A stretch of DNA of 28,945 nt from Symbiodinium natans (lineage: Eukaryota > Sar > Dinophyceae > Suessiales > Symbiodiniaceae): contig CAJNDS010000749.1 of the NCBI GenBank assembly GCA_905221605.1, forward strand, positions 47,501 through 76,445. The letters run 5' to 3'. The position numbers and the translations under genes were made by a program. A model generated the notes under the pieces. The model searched no databases. It was given only the letters and a program-made list of their open reading frames with translations, and was not told where the DNA came from. Positions 1 through 10,539 of this stretch are shown here, piece by piece; the stretch's first letter is position 1, and the number at the start of each line of letters is the position of its first letter.

Positions 1-254
1 CCTGAAGCCCCCCCTTCAGAACGCTGACACCTTCCGCCACTGGTTTAGGGTTCAGGGTTCAGGGTTCAGGGTTTAGGGTTTCGGTTTAGGGTTTAGGGTT
101 TAGGATTTAGGGTTAGGGTTTAGGGCTCCCCTAAAAACCCACCTTCTAGGAACTGGGACCTCACAGGACCACCGCCTGAAACGATCTGGCTTGGACCCCG
201 AAACCCTCCTGGCTCAATCTTTAGAAGAAAACCCTGAAAATCATTCAGCTAGGC

Positions 255-388
255 TTAGGGTGGTTTGCCGCCCGAGACGGCGTGGGGTGGGATGGAAACA
301 CGAGACGGCCCTTCACAATCGGGCAATGGCTGCTCGTCGCATTTCTCGAAGCTGTCGAGCCTAGTCTGCATCCCAACCTTCGCGGCTC
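255..388 (-). CDS. Terminal exon of an unidentified minus-strand gene
   Basis: On the minus strand an acceptor (GGCGCAG, AG at 390-389) opens a frame of 43 codons ending in TAA at 257-255. It includes MQTRLDSFEKCDEQPLPDC followed by a Pro/Gly/Ser tail. The exon starts with 2 nt completing a codon. The next exon upstream (487-605) can end in the matching phase in one of its two open frames. The stop lies in a TTAGGG-like stretch just before the intergenic part. The protein family is not recognised. The acidic/Cys-containing composition and good frame make chance unlikely, but the plus strand also has an open frame here, so the strand rests on splice signals and agreement with neighbours. Confidence 0.45.
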
Positions 389-486
389 CTGCGCCATATT
401 ACAGCAAGCCCTCTCAACCCTAAGCCCCAACCCCCAAACCCTAAACCCTAAACCCTAAACCCTAACCCGCAACTCCCAAACGTCAC

Positions 487-605
487 CCCAGGGCCAAGCT
501 TCCGGTTGCGCTGGCCAGAGGAGTCGGGCTCTTCCTTCGGAGATCTTCGAAAGCTTGTAGCACAGGCATCGGAAGGTCCTCAGGCGCCCAGCTTCCGGCG
601 CTGAG
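487..605 (-). CDS. Internal exon, unidentified minus-strand gene
   Basis: The minus-strand exon is bounded by acceptor CTGCAAAG (AG at 607-606) and donor GG|GTGACG (GT at 486-485). Two frames are fully open. One reads PEDLPMPVLQAFEDLRRKSP. The other reads YKLSKISEGRARLLWPAQPE and ends one base into a codon, which fits the phase of the downstream exon at 255-388 (a glycine codon is formed across the junction). The intron between them (389-486) contains the CCCTAAA block at 412-470. The second frame is preferred on phase alone. No family is recognised. Confidence 0.45.
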
Positions 606-936
606 CTTTGCAGGTTTTGGGGTTTTTCTTCTTTGGGGGTTGTGAGGGTGCGCTCCCCGGCACCCGAACACACCGAAAGCCCAAGCGAAGGAATAAGCTA
701 ACCCTAAACCCTAAACCCTAAACCCTGGAAACCTGCATTCTTTCCTCCGATCATCCCCGCTCTACAGCTAAGCGATGTGGGAGCCCATCCTGGCAGTTGC
801 GAACACGCAATTACGGAATTAGGGTTTGGGGTTTAGGGTTTAGGGCTTGAAGTTTAGGATTTAGGGGTTAGGGTTTAGGGTTTAGGGTTTAGGGTTTAGG
901 GCTTAGGGGCACTCCAGGGACTCCAGACATGGGCCT

Positions 937-1086
937 TTAAGCGTTGGAATGTTCCCCCCCAGAACAACAGCCCTTCATAGGGGTTACCATACCCCTAAAC
1001 CCAAAACCCTAAACCCTAAACCCTAAATCCCTACTTTAATCCCTACTAAGGACTGTTTGCATAAGGGGGAGCATCCCAACGCTTAA
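937..1086. mobile_element. Palindromic MITE-like element, copy 1, with telomeric block inside
   Basis: The left arm begins TTAAGCGTTGGAATGTTCCCC. The right arm ends in the complement (GGGGGAGCATCCCAACGCTTAA), so the inverted repeat extends past the usual TTGG..CCAA ends (944-1079). The inner arm is the family motif AACAG-CCTT/AAGGACTGTT. Between the arms lie CCCTAAA repeats at about 990-1027. No transposase is present, so the copy is non-autonomous. Confidence 0.75.
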
Positions 1087-1640
1087 CCCTCGAACTCTAA
1101 AGCTGAAAGCTCTACATCCTTAAGCCCTTGAAGCCTGGACCTTACGCAAACGTCCAAAGAGGCCCAAAAACAAAACCCCTTTAAACCACCAGAAACCCTA
1201 CTCAAATGAAAACCCAGAGCAACCCCCCAACCCTTAATCCTAAACCAATTCAATTAACGAACAACTGCAACCCTACAGGCAAAAACGCCCACAAGCCCCA
1301 AAAAACTCTGTACACGCAGAAGCACCTCGAGCACTAAGCCCCGCAAACCCTGCAAACCCTACAAACCCTAAAAACCCTAAACCCTAAACCCTAAACCCTA
1401 AACCCTCAACCCATCACCCGCAACTGGCACTTCGCCCCCCACCTAAACCCCCCTAAAACCCTACAATTCCTGAAGCCCTACTAACGCCTCAACTAATTCT
1501 TTAACCCCAAAACCCAGCCTAAACCCATCAACCCCTCATGAAACCCTAAACTACACCTCAACTAATTCTTAAACCCTAAAGCCCTAAACCCCTCAACCCT
1601 CATGAAACCCTACAGTAAACTCCACACCACCAGGGAAAGC

Positions 1641-1656
1641 GGGGGGGGGGGGGGGG
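1641..1656 (+). repeat. Poly-G run (16 G)
   Basis: A homopolymer of 16 G within a C-rich degenerate telomeric tract. It may be a true mononucleotide repeat or an assembly-sensitive site. Confidence 0.9.
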
Positions 1657-2476
1657 CTCTGAACCCCAAAGAGGGGCGGGGTGGCGGCCAAAACCTCAAA
1701 CCTACCCGCAACCCTAAAAACCCTAATATCTCTAAAAACCCTAAAAACCCTAAAAACCTAAAACCGAAAAACCTAAAAACCTAAAACCCTAACTCCTACA
1801 CAGCCTATGGGGTACCAACCTACCCTAAATCCTAAAAAACCTTAAAAGCCCCAGCCCCAATAAACCCTCTACACCCAGAAACTACAACCCCATACCCGAA
1901 AACACCCAAACAACCCTTAAAAACCTCATACCCGTAGACAACTCAAAAAACAAACACAAACCCTAAACCGTTAAACCCAAAAAACGCAAAAACAAAACTC
2001 GGCCCTGGGTCATCTTAAGGCCCCCCAAATCCCTTAAACCCTAAACCCTAAACCCTAAACCCTAAACCCTAAACCACCCTAAACCCTAACCAAAAAAACA
2101 AAAGCGGCCCTGGGGCATCTTTGAAATACCGCACCAAGCTTGACAAGGTCATCCTCGAGAGCGACCGGCGCAAGTCCTCCCAAAAAGGGGGCTTTTGGGA
2201 TTTGGGGTCGGGTTTAGGGTTTAGGGTTTAGGGTTTAGGGTTTAAGGTTTGGGGTTTGGGGTTTAGGGTTTAGGGTTTAGGGTTTAGGGTTTAGGGTTTG
2301 GGGTTCAGGGTTCAGAGTTTGGGGTTTTTGAGGGTTTTGACGGTTTCGGGGGCCTTATGGGGTATCGGGAAACTTCGAGGCTTTAGGGTTTGGAGGGTTT
2401 GGCAGAGGGTGGGCTTTTGGGCCCTAAACCCTAAACCCTAAACCGTAAACCGGGTCTTTCTTAAGGGGTTTTTTAC

Positions 2477-2536
2477 GGGCAACTTAGGCGCTTCAAAGGT
2501 TTTGCACGCGATGCTCTGGCATCGGCCGCGGGCCTT
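2477..2536 (-). CDS. Internal exon between two telomeric blocks
   Basis: A minus-strand 60-nt exon of exactly 20 codons, phase 0 to 0. The acceptor is CCCTAAG (AG at 2538-2537), supplied by the edge of a telomeric block. The donor is CCC|GTAAAA (GT at 2476-2475). The frame contains KARGRCQSIACKTFEAPKLP, cysteine-bearing and basic. The upstream intron holds the block at 2538-2724; the downstream side holds 2423-2450. The parent protein is unknown. Confidence 0.5.
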
Positions 2537-2537
2537 C

Positions 2538-2724
2538 TTAGGGTTTAGGGTTTAGGGTTTAGGGTTTAGGGTTTAGGGTTTAGGGTTTAGGGTGTAGGGT
2601 GTAGGGTGTAGGGTTTAGGGTTTAGGGTTTAGGGTTTAGGGTTTAGGGCCAGTTTAGGGTTTAGGGTTTAGGGTTTAGGGTTTAGGGTTTAGGGCCAGTT
2701 TAGGGTTTAGGGTGTAGGGTGTAG
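2538..2724 (+). repeat. Telomeric block with TTAGGGTG variants
   Basis: A long TTTAGGG block interrupted by GTGTAGGG variants and by GGGCCAGTTTAGGG recurring twice (about 2646-2700), a small higher-order repeat pointing to local duplication. Confidence 0.95.
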
Positions 2725-3196
2725 GAAGCAAAGAGGGTGCGGAGTCTAGCGGATCCAGCTGGAGATTTCAGGCTGTGGGGTACCCTAAAAACCCTGACCC
2801 GAACCTTCCACTGGCTCCCCTGAGCCCTGTGCTCGCCAGGGCTTCGGGCCCTCAAAACCCCAAACCCTCAAAACACCCTGAACCCTAAACCCTAAACCCC
2901 AAGCCGCAAGCCCTAAACCCTAAACCCTAAGCTCTAGGGCAAACCCTAAACTCCTAAACCCTAAACCCCGAACCCTAAACCCCAAACCCTAAACCCTAAA
3001 CCCCAAACCCCAAGCCCTAAACCCTAAACCCCAAACCCCAAGCCCTAAACCCTAAACCCCTAAACCCTAAACCCCAAACCCTAAAAAAGGCGGTGCCTGC
3101 AGCTTCTTTGCCGACAGGGCATTCACAGGGGGCCGGCGCGAGGCCTGGGCGCTTTTCTGGGTTTGGGGTTTGGCCTTAGGGATTTGAGGGCCTTAG

Positions 3197-3241
3197 TGTT
3201 TAGGGTTTAGGGTTTAGGGTTTAGGGTTTAGGGCTTAGGGT

Positions 3242-3273
<32 letters not shown>

Positions 3274-3400
3274 GGTTTAGGGTTTAGGTTCAGGGTTTAG
3301 GGTTTAGGGTTTTGGGTTTAGGGTTTAGGGTTTAGGGTTTAGGGTTTAGGGTTTAGGGTTTAGGGTTTAGGGTTTAGGGTTTAGGGTTTAGGGTTTAGGG
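3197..3400 (+). repeat. Telomeric block with TTGAGGG sub-array
   Basis: About 200 bp of TTTAGGG. A homogeneous run of five TTGAGGG units (about 3238-3273) shows local amplification of a variant unit. Confidence 0.95.
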
Positions 3401-3595
3401 TCCGCCGACCCTGGCGGCGTGTTGGATGGGTTTGAGGAGGTGAAAACCTCCCTCTTTCCCTCCTTACCCCCCCAAAACGCGGGGGGGGGGTAGGGGGGGT
3501 CGGTGCACAATTTTTTCGTGGAGGACCGCGCCACCCGCACAGCGTAAACAGGCGGTTCAGCACAGGGGGTAGGGGCGCCCATCAGCATTTTCCCC

Positions 3596-3670
3596 GCCCC
3601 TCCCCCCCCCAACCCCCTCCCCCCCCTCCCCCCCAACCCCCCCTACCCCCCTCCCCACCCCCACCCATCT
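3596..3670 (+). repeat. Polypyrimidine C-rich tract
   Basis: Runs of C broken by single T or AA over about 75 bp. Strong strand asymmetry; the complement is G-rich and could form quadruplexes. Confidence 0.9.
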
Positions 3671-3877
3671 GTCTTTCGGCTTGAGCTTGTCCTGCTGCTA
3701 CCCCCTACCCCCCCCCAAACGTTTCACAGAACTGTGCCGAGCAGGCTGGGATGATCTTCGAACCGTGCGAGCGGGTTTAGACCTCTCAACTATGCTCCAG
3801 CGGGGTCGGCGGCTTGAGCCGGAGGCTCTTAAATTTAGGGTTGAGGGTTTAGGGCGCATTTTTGGGTTTGGGGTTTA

Positions 3878-3900
3878 GGGATGTTCCCCCTTATGCTAAG
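3878..3900. mobile_element. MITE-like element, terminal fragment
   Basis: A single arm end, GGGATGTTCCCCCTTATGCTAAG-like, follows a telomeric word and runs back into TTTAGGG. It matches the terminal inverted repeat of the ~100-bp palindromic family. The other arm is missing. Confidence 0.6.
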
Positions 3901-4123
3901 TTTAGGGCTATTCAGGTTCATGGCTGAGGGTTTAGGGTTTAGGGCTATTCAGGTTTAGGGTCTGGGGTTTTAAGGGTTTGGGGGTTTTAGGGTTGGGGCT
4001 GTTCAGGGTTTAGGGCTTAGGGTGTTTTGGGTTTTATGGTTTAGAAGTTTCAGGATTTGGGGCTATTCAGGGTTTCGGGTTTAGGGTCAAAAGTAGGGGC
4101 TTAGGGGTTTTAGGGTTTATTTG

Positions 4124-4222
4124 TTGGAATTTCCCCTTTTACTTACAGTCCTTCATTGGGATTCTAATAAGAGGTACTATAATCCCGATTCGGGACTGTT
4201 TATATAAGGGGGAACATCCCAA
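4124..4222. mobile_element. Palindromic MITE-like element, copy 2
   Basis: 99 bp. Left end TTGGAATTTCCCCTTTTACTT..CAGTCC, right end GGACTGTTTATATAAGGGGGAACATCCCAA. The arms are imperfect inverted repeats over most of the length, so the transcript would fold to a hairpin. No coding capacity. Confidence 0.85.
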
Positions 4223-4565
4223 GTTTGAGGTTTGGGGCCTTCAGGGCTGAGGGAGTTCAGGGAGTAGGGTTTGGGGTTTAGGGTTTAGGGTTTAGGGTGT
4301 AGGGTTTAGGGTTTAGGGCTTAGGGTATAGCCGGGTCTAGGGTGTAGGGTTTAGGGTTTGCGCAACAGCCCTTTCTTCTTCTTACAGCCGAGCTTGAGCA
4401 GCTTGGGGCTGGAAAAGGTTGATTAAGGGTATAAGGAGGAACATCTGGAAGGCCCTTGATCTTGTTCCCCCTAAGGTCCCTTGCAAGGTGCCGAATAAGT
4501 AAACCCGAAGCCCTAAGCCCTAATTGGCCTTCAGCGTTTGGGCTTGAGGGTTTGGGGTCTGAATG

Positions 4566-7484
4566 TTAGAGCTTCCATGTACTCTCGAGGTCATTCAAAG
4601 CATGTGGCAAACTCTTTAGGGCTTCGGGGCTTGGGGCTTTGTGGATGTCCCATAGCAGAGGCTTCCGGCCCCAAAAGCCCTAGACCCGAAACCCTAAACC
4701 CGAAACCCTAAACCCTAAACCCTAAACAAACCTAAAACCTTGGAGGGTAGGGAAAGCATGGGCTCGAGGCCTGAGCCCCCTAAACCCTAAACCCTAAAAA
4801 CCTAAACACTAAACCCTTTAACCCTAAACCCGAAACCCAAACCTTCAAGACCTTAGGGTTTAGGGTTTAGGTTTTAGGGTTTAGGGTTTAGGGTTTAGGG
4901 TTTAGGGCCAGTAGGGATTTTAAGGCTTCAAGGGGCGACAGCACCTGGGGGCTTAAGGTCCCGAATTGGCCCTGAGCCCTCATCCCTAGAAGCGCTAAGC
5001 CCGTCCCTAAGCCTATCAAGCCCTACCCGAAACCCTAAACCCTAAACCCTAAAACCCTAAACCCTAAACCCTAAACCCCTATATAGTTACAGATAGAACC
5101 TATAGAGCCTACACACCAAAACCTGAGCAAAGTAAGCCCTCAAGCTCTTGAGTTCCAAGACCCAAGGTTAGGTGCTAGCCATGTCCCAGACCTAGCCCCC
5201 AAACCCGACACCCCAAACCTTAAACCCGAAACCCCAAAGCCTAAACCCTAAACCCGAAACCCTAAACCCTAAACCCGAAACCCCAAAGCCTAAACCCTAA
5301 ACCCTAAACCCGAAACCCCAAACCCTAAAGCCTGCCGCCAAACCCTCGATCGGCCTCCTCTTCCAACGCTTGGAGGATCTCGTGGGAATCGTCCAGGAGC
5401 CCTGCCGGTTCGGGGGGGTTTCTGAAGCTCCGGTTTAGGGTTTAGGGTTTGGGGTTTGGGGTTTGGGGTTTAGGGTTTAGGGTTTAGGGTTTAGGGTTTA
5501 GGGTTTAGGGTTTAGGGTTTAGGGTTGAAAGAACCGCGCTCTCAAGAAATTTGGCGGTTTAGAGGGTTTAGAGCCCTGAACCTCTATTTGAACTCTGCTG
5601 CCCCGGAAACCCTAACCCCCTGAACTACGAAACCCGGAAACCCTGAACCCTGAACTCCGAAACCCTAAACCCTGAACCCTGAACCCTGAACCCCTGAGAC
5701 CCATTCCATGGCCTTGTCGCGCGGCTCGAAGGCTAAAAGCATCGATGATCAACTGCAGCCTCGGTTTCAAGCCCTGCAAAGAGTTGTGGCTGTCATTTTA
5801 GTTACAAGGATGGCCCTTAAAGCCCTCTGAATCTTCCTAGGGGTCTAGGGTTTAGGGTTTAGGGTTTAGGGTTTAGGGTTTAGGGTTTAGGGTTTAGGGT
5901 TTAGGGTTCAGGGCTCAGGGCTCAGGGTTCAGGGTTTAGGGTCTTAAACTCTGCCTAGGTTACTATTCTGGGTATCATTATGGATATGCTTACGGCTATC
6001 ATTATAGGGCGTTAGAGGTTTCGGGGTTCGGGCTTTCGAGGGATTGGGGAGGGCTTTGAGGGGCGAAATCCGAAACCCTAAACCCTAAACCCGAATCCCT
6101 TCCTTCGGGGTCCGATACCAATCAACTGCCACTCCTCCTATCTCTGCGCTAAAGCCCGTGTCGGGTTTGTTTGGGGATCCTAGTTGCCCGTAACGGTAAC
6201 ATAACAATCAGAATAACAACAAGAACAATAACAATGATAACAACAGTAATATCTCTGAGCACAATAATAATACCAAGTCGTGTAGGAATAAGATGGGTTT
6301 AGGGTTTAGGGTTTAAGGTTTAGGGTTTAGGGTTTAGGGTTTAGGGTTTAGGGTTTAGGGTATATAGTTGATAACAAATCTGGGCCTTGAGGTACGGTTT
6401 TGGGTTGCAGGTATGGAGCTCGAGGTTGCGGGCAAGGGCTGGGCGTGTAAGGCATGATCTCGGCCCTAAGCCCTACACGCTAAACCCTAAACCCTAAACC
6501 CTAAACCCGTTATTTCTGGAGCCAGGAGGTAAGTGGGGGTTCAGAAGGGCACCGCACTGAGTAGCAAGGGTTGGTAGCTAGCTGGTACAATTTCCTGAGC
6601 CCTGACCTTCCCCCCAACCCCTACACCCTAAACCCCAAACCCTAAACCCTAAACCCTAAACCCTAAACCCTAAACCCCAAACCAGAACCCAAGGGGCCTG
6701 CCGCCAGCATCCAGCGTGGGAAGCAAGAGGCGCCGGCGCAGGTCGAGCTTCATCAGCGGCTGCTCATGGTGGAAGTGGCAAAACGGGCATGCGTCGGAAG
6801 AACCTCACATGGGGGGGGTTCGGGTTTAGGGTTTAGGGTTTAGGGCTTAGGGTTTAGGGCTTAGGGTTTAGGGCTTAGGGTTTAGGGTTTAGGGTTTAGG
6901 GGGGTCACGAATATAAGTCGGAAGAACCTGATATCTGCCGCTGGGTTGAAGGCTTTTGCGGGTTTAGGGCCGTGGGTTTGGGGGTTAGGGCTTAGTGTGC
7001 AGGGCTTGAGGTGGAACACAATCCCAAAGTTTACAGCCACGGTTCCAGGCGGGGAGTTTCCAGATAGGCACATAGAAGGGCTTCTAGAAGCGTATGGAGG
7101 CTATAGAAGGAGTATACCCTAGACCCTCAAGCCCAAACTTTAAACCCCACACCCTAAACCCTAAACCCTAAACCCTAAACCCTAAACCCTAAACCCAATT
7201 GCTTCGATGGTCTTGTGCCCGGTGGCATTTGCCAGCTTTGACCACATAGACGCAAGGCCGGCCACACAGCTCCGGATGTCCTTTCGGGCTGAGAGGACTT
7301 GGGACTTGGGTTTAGGGTTGAGGGTTTAGGGTTTAGGATTTAGGGTTTAGGGTTTAGGGTTTAGGGTTTAGGGTTTAGGGTTGAGGTTTTAGGGCTACCC
7401 ACAATTCTTCTGGGTGGTCGTGCGGGGAAAGGAAGGCAGTTAAGGGGTAGCTCAGGGTCCATCGCATCAGGCCCGCGAAGTCCA
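4566..7484 (-). CDS. Unidentified multi-exon gene with telomeric introns (HxxH/Cys-containing protein)
   Basis: Exons read on minus, in order: 7399-7484, 7195-7288, 7035-7100 (or ending 7041), 6909-6934, 6689-6803, 6553-6594, 6396-6465, 6091-6143, 5701-5773, 5344-5401, 5162-5191, then 4945-4971 and 4566-4613 (ends TAA). Phases agree across 7399>7288, 7195>7100, 7035>6934, 6909>6803, 6689>6594, 6553>6465, 6091>5773, 5701>5401 and 5344>5191. The joins 6396>6143 and 5162>4971 are unresolved. All listed donors are GT and all acceptors AG; clear acceptors are CTCTCAG, GGCTCAG and CTTTGCAG. Distinct peptide parts: GLASMWSKLANATGHKTIEA; SSDACPFCHFHHEQPLMKLD, a Cys/His cluster that could bind metal; KLYQLATNPCYSV; VAVDWYRTPKEGIR; LLDDSHEILQALEEEADRG, acidic helix. 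The introns of 87-110 nt are mostly TTTAGGG or CCCTAAA repeat. No family is recognised. The 5' end is not found and lies upstream of 7484. Confidence 0.65.
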
Positions 7485-7687
7485 CTTGAAAGGCCAAAGA
7501 CTATAAGTGGTGGGACATAGATGTACCTTAACCGAGCCCCGTAAAACCTAAACCTTAAACCCTAAACCCTAAACCTTAAACCCTAAACCCTAAACCTGAA
7601 GAAGGGGTCAACACAAGTTTTGAAACTCAGGCATGCTGCGTGTTCAGGATCTTGAAATTTAAAACCAGCTGAGCGAAGGAGCGGCAT

Positions 7688-7830
7688 AGGGGGGGTATTA
7701 CACATTATCTTGATGCTCTTATGGCGATTGCTACAACTACTGTTCTTAGGGGAATATAGGGTATTTCACCCAATACGGGTGCCCTCAATATACCCCAAAA
7801 CCATATAATGCACATTTTAGGAACCCCCCA
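7688..7830. repeat. Imperfect inverted repeat, AT-rich
   Basis: An outer GGGGGGTATTACACATTAT is mirrored loosely by ATAATGCACATTTTAGGAACCCCCC. An inner GGGGAATATAGGG is mirrored by CCCTCAATATACCCC. It may be an old hairpin element of a different family from the TTGGGATG one. Confidence 0.4.
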
Positions 7831-8629
7831 AAATGGCAACTCCAACCCTAAACCCTAACCCCTAAACCCTAAACCCTAAACCCTAAACCCTAAACCCTAA
7901 ACCCCAAACCCTAAACCCTAAACCAACTGTCCGAGGCTTCCGGGACTGCAGGCTCCGGCCATCGGGGCTGCTCCGTTCATTTGACGAACCCAGGGGACCT
8001 GGCCGTGGACGTTTTTGGGGTTTAGGGTTTAGGGTTTAGGGTTTAGGGTTTAGGGTTGAGGGTTTAGAGTTTAGGGTTTAGGGTTCAGGGTTTAGGGTTC
8101 AGGGTTCAGGGACCTTACGGCTACTTTGGAGGCAGCTGTGAATGGCTTAGGTTTTATATGGGGTTGCGCTGACGCTCCTGGGGGAATTGGGGATGTAGGA
8201 CTTGGAGGTCGGGGCTCAGGGCTGTAGGGCTTGGACGGCTCAACACCCCAAACTTTCAGCCCTAAACCCTAAACCCTAAACCCTAAACCCTAAACCCTAA
8301 ACCCTAAACCCTAAAGCCCTCAGCCACTGAACCCCTGAGTCCCTGAACCTCGACCGCCAGGGCCACAACGACTTTCCAACGATGGCCAAGGCACGTCGTT
8401 TAGACGTCTAGACCACCACTGGCCACACTGGGATCAGAACTGGGCTTTCAAGAAACAGCGGCGGCGAGCGCAGCACAGGGGCTTGCAACATTTTGGGCTA
8501 GGGGTGCACGGTCGAACCATACATCGAACCTTCGAGGTCTGGATGTTGCAAACCCGAAAAGCCTGAATCCTAAAACCGCTGGGTTGTTCCAGCAAAACCG
8601 TGGCCTCACGAACATAGGGGCCTTATTAG

Positions 8630-8736
8630 AGTAGGGTCTTGGGGACGATGAGATAGTATATTTATAAAGGGGCCATAACTTCTAGTAATCACAATAGGGT
8701 TCTGGGGATTCTGCTAGTACATTTGTAAAGGGACCA
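8630..8736 (+). repeat. Diverged tandem duplication (2 x ~45 bp)
   Basis: 8630-8675 and 8693-8736 align along their length (AGTAGGGTCTTGGGGA.. and AATAGGGTTCTGGGGA.., both ending in TTTATAAAGGGGCCA or TTTGTAAAGGGACCA). Confidence 0.6.
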
Positions 8737-10539
8737 GGCTCGAGGGCTTTGAGGCTTTGGCTCAGGGGATCAGGGATCGCGTTTGGGGGTTGAGTGGGAA
8801 AGCAACAGCCAACTTGGGTTTTTTAGGGTTTAGGGCTTTAGGGTTTTAGAGTTTAGGGTTCAGGGTTTAGGGTTTAGGGTTTGGAGCTTTTGAAGCTTGA
8901 ACTAGGCCCCAAAAAACCAAACCCTAAACTCATGACACAATTAAACCCACGCTCCACCTCAGAGAAGCCCCAAGGCCCTGAAAACTCGGAATCCAAAAAG
9001 ACCTTAACCACCTGAACCGAATGCTGAACAGCTAAACCTCAAAACTGAAACCCTAAACTTCCCCTAAACCTGATCCAAGAGAACACGAAACCCGACTTGG
9101 ACGAATCTCCGCCCTTGCCTCGTACGGGAGCCCCTGCCAGCAGGGTCTCTTTGCTCATGGCAAATGTTGACGAAATTTAGGGTTAGCAAGGGCTTCGGGC
9201 GTAAGGCCCTCGAGGGACCCGAATGCCCCTAAACCCTAAACCATAAACCCTAAACCCTAAACCCTAACACTCCTCACCAGCCAGATGCAAACGGCTCTCT
9301 GCTGGTTGTCCCCGGGTTGAGGGCTTTGGGTTAAGAGTCGACGGAGGATGGAAAAATCGAACACCCTACACAAACGTGCTTTCGGATTTGGGGGTCTAGG
9401 GTTTTGTAGGAGACAGACTAAACCCTAAACCCTAACCCTAAAACCCTAAACCCTAAACCCTAAACCCTAAACACCTGAAGCCTTGGGCTTCAGGGTTTCG
9501 CTCCCATTTCCCGCGGCCGCAAGCCAAGTCCAACAGCCGCCGAAGCACTCGTCCTGCGACCTCCCGCGCGAGAGCCCCCGAAACCCTGAAACCCGAAACC
9601 ATAAAACCCTAAAAACGATTAGGGTTTAGGGTTTAGGGTTTGAGGTTTAGGGTTTAGGGTTTAGGGTTTAGGGTTTAGGGTTTAGGGTTTAGGGTTTAGG
9701 GTTTAGGGTTTAGGGTTATGCTCAACCCTGAAACCCCAACGAAGGACAAGGTTGCCATCAAGGGGTGCAGGTAATGCCACGAATAAGCCTCAAAAAAACC
9801 CTGACAACTCCCGCTGCCCTTGAACGACTCCAGCTGCACCCATGAAACCTCCGAGTAGGTGAGATGAGATGTTGAAGGGGAGCCCCAAACGATAAACCCC
9901 AAAACCCAAAAAAAAACAACACTAAAGCCTATTCTTGAACGAGGTGACCGAAGCATACAAGGGGGTCAAAGGGTACATTTTCTTGAAACTCCCTGTAGCC
10001 CAAGGCCTCCAAACCCCGAAACCTTCAAAGTCGCGAATTCAAGACCCCAAAACCATCCAAAACCACTAAACCTACTAACCCTGAATCCCAAAAAAAGAAA
10101 CTCCTGCAAACCATCCTAGACGTCAAGTCAAGAAACAAAACCCCAAACCCGAAGCCCAAGACATTGAAACCTAATCCCCAAACCCAAGAAGACTCAACCC
10201 CCGAACCCGAAAATCTCAAGCCCGAAACCCTCATGCCATGTCCGCCGGCCTTCTCTCTTTATTACCTCAAACAAAACATGGGTACAGATATGACAGATAT
10301 GACGATTGTGGGCTTGCAACCCTACTTACAGCTACCCTAAGCCCTGCACACCCTCATGTAAACCCCTACACCCTGCACCCTACTCTTGGCTGAGCAAAGT
10401 CACCTCCTCGCGGTGTTTTGCTCCCAGCGCGCCAGGGCCGCACCAGGACGACCGCTGTGGAAGGCCCCCTGAGGTTAAGGGTTTAGGGTTAGGGCTTCAG
10501 GCCTTAGTGTTGAGGATTTTGGGGAATCGAGGGTTTAAG

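Larger units (their letters stand above)
606..2476. other. Telomeric and C-rich degenerate tract, no gene resolved
   Basis: Contains telomeric blocks, the palindromic element at 937-1086, and a long C-rich stretch (about 1080-2035) of decayed CCCTAAA and CCCTCAA words with a 16-base G run at 1641-1656. A short plus-strand open island at about 2125-2195 (KYRTKLDKVILESDRRKSS) looks coding, but its minus frame is open too, so no strand is assigned. The rest appears intronic or intergenic. Confidence 0.6.
2537..4565. other. Telomeric blocks and homopolymer-rich tract, no complete gene resolved
   Basis: Holds long telomeric blocks (2538-2724, 2850-3086, 3197-3400, 3836-4110, 4262-4350), a G run at 3481-3490 and a C-rich polypyrimidine tract at about 3596-3670. 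An island at 3727-3838 is open on plus (FTELCRAGWDDLRTVRAGLD) and, in another frame, on minus. A 30-nt island at 4388-4417 has splice-like borders on both strands. None can be assigned to a gene. Confidence 0.6.

Noticed and set aside
42-127. A true chromosome end (telomere) at the left edge
   Set aside because: The array is short, faces unique DNA on both sides, and is followed by blocks of the opposite orientation; a terminal telomere would be a long uniform array.
3381-3636. Minus-strand open frames rich in Gly and Pro
   Set aside because: They are produced by G/C homopolymers and the telomeric block; composition, not coding.
6181-6290. Coding use of the AAC/AAT-rich stretch
   Set aside because: It is an AT-rich trinucleotide-like simple repeat (AACAATAAC..) at the 5' part of the region before exon 6091-6143.
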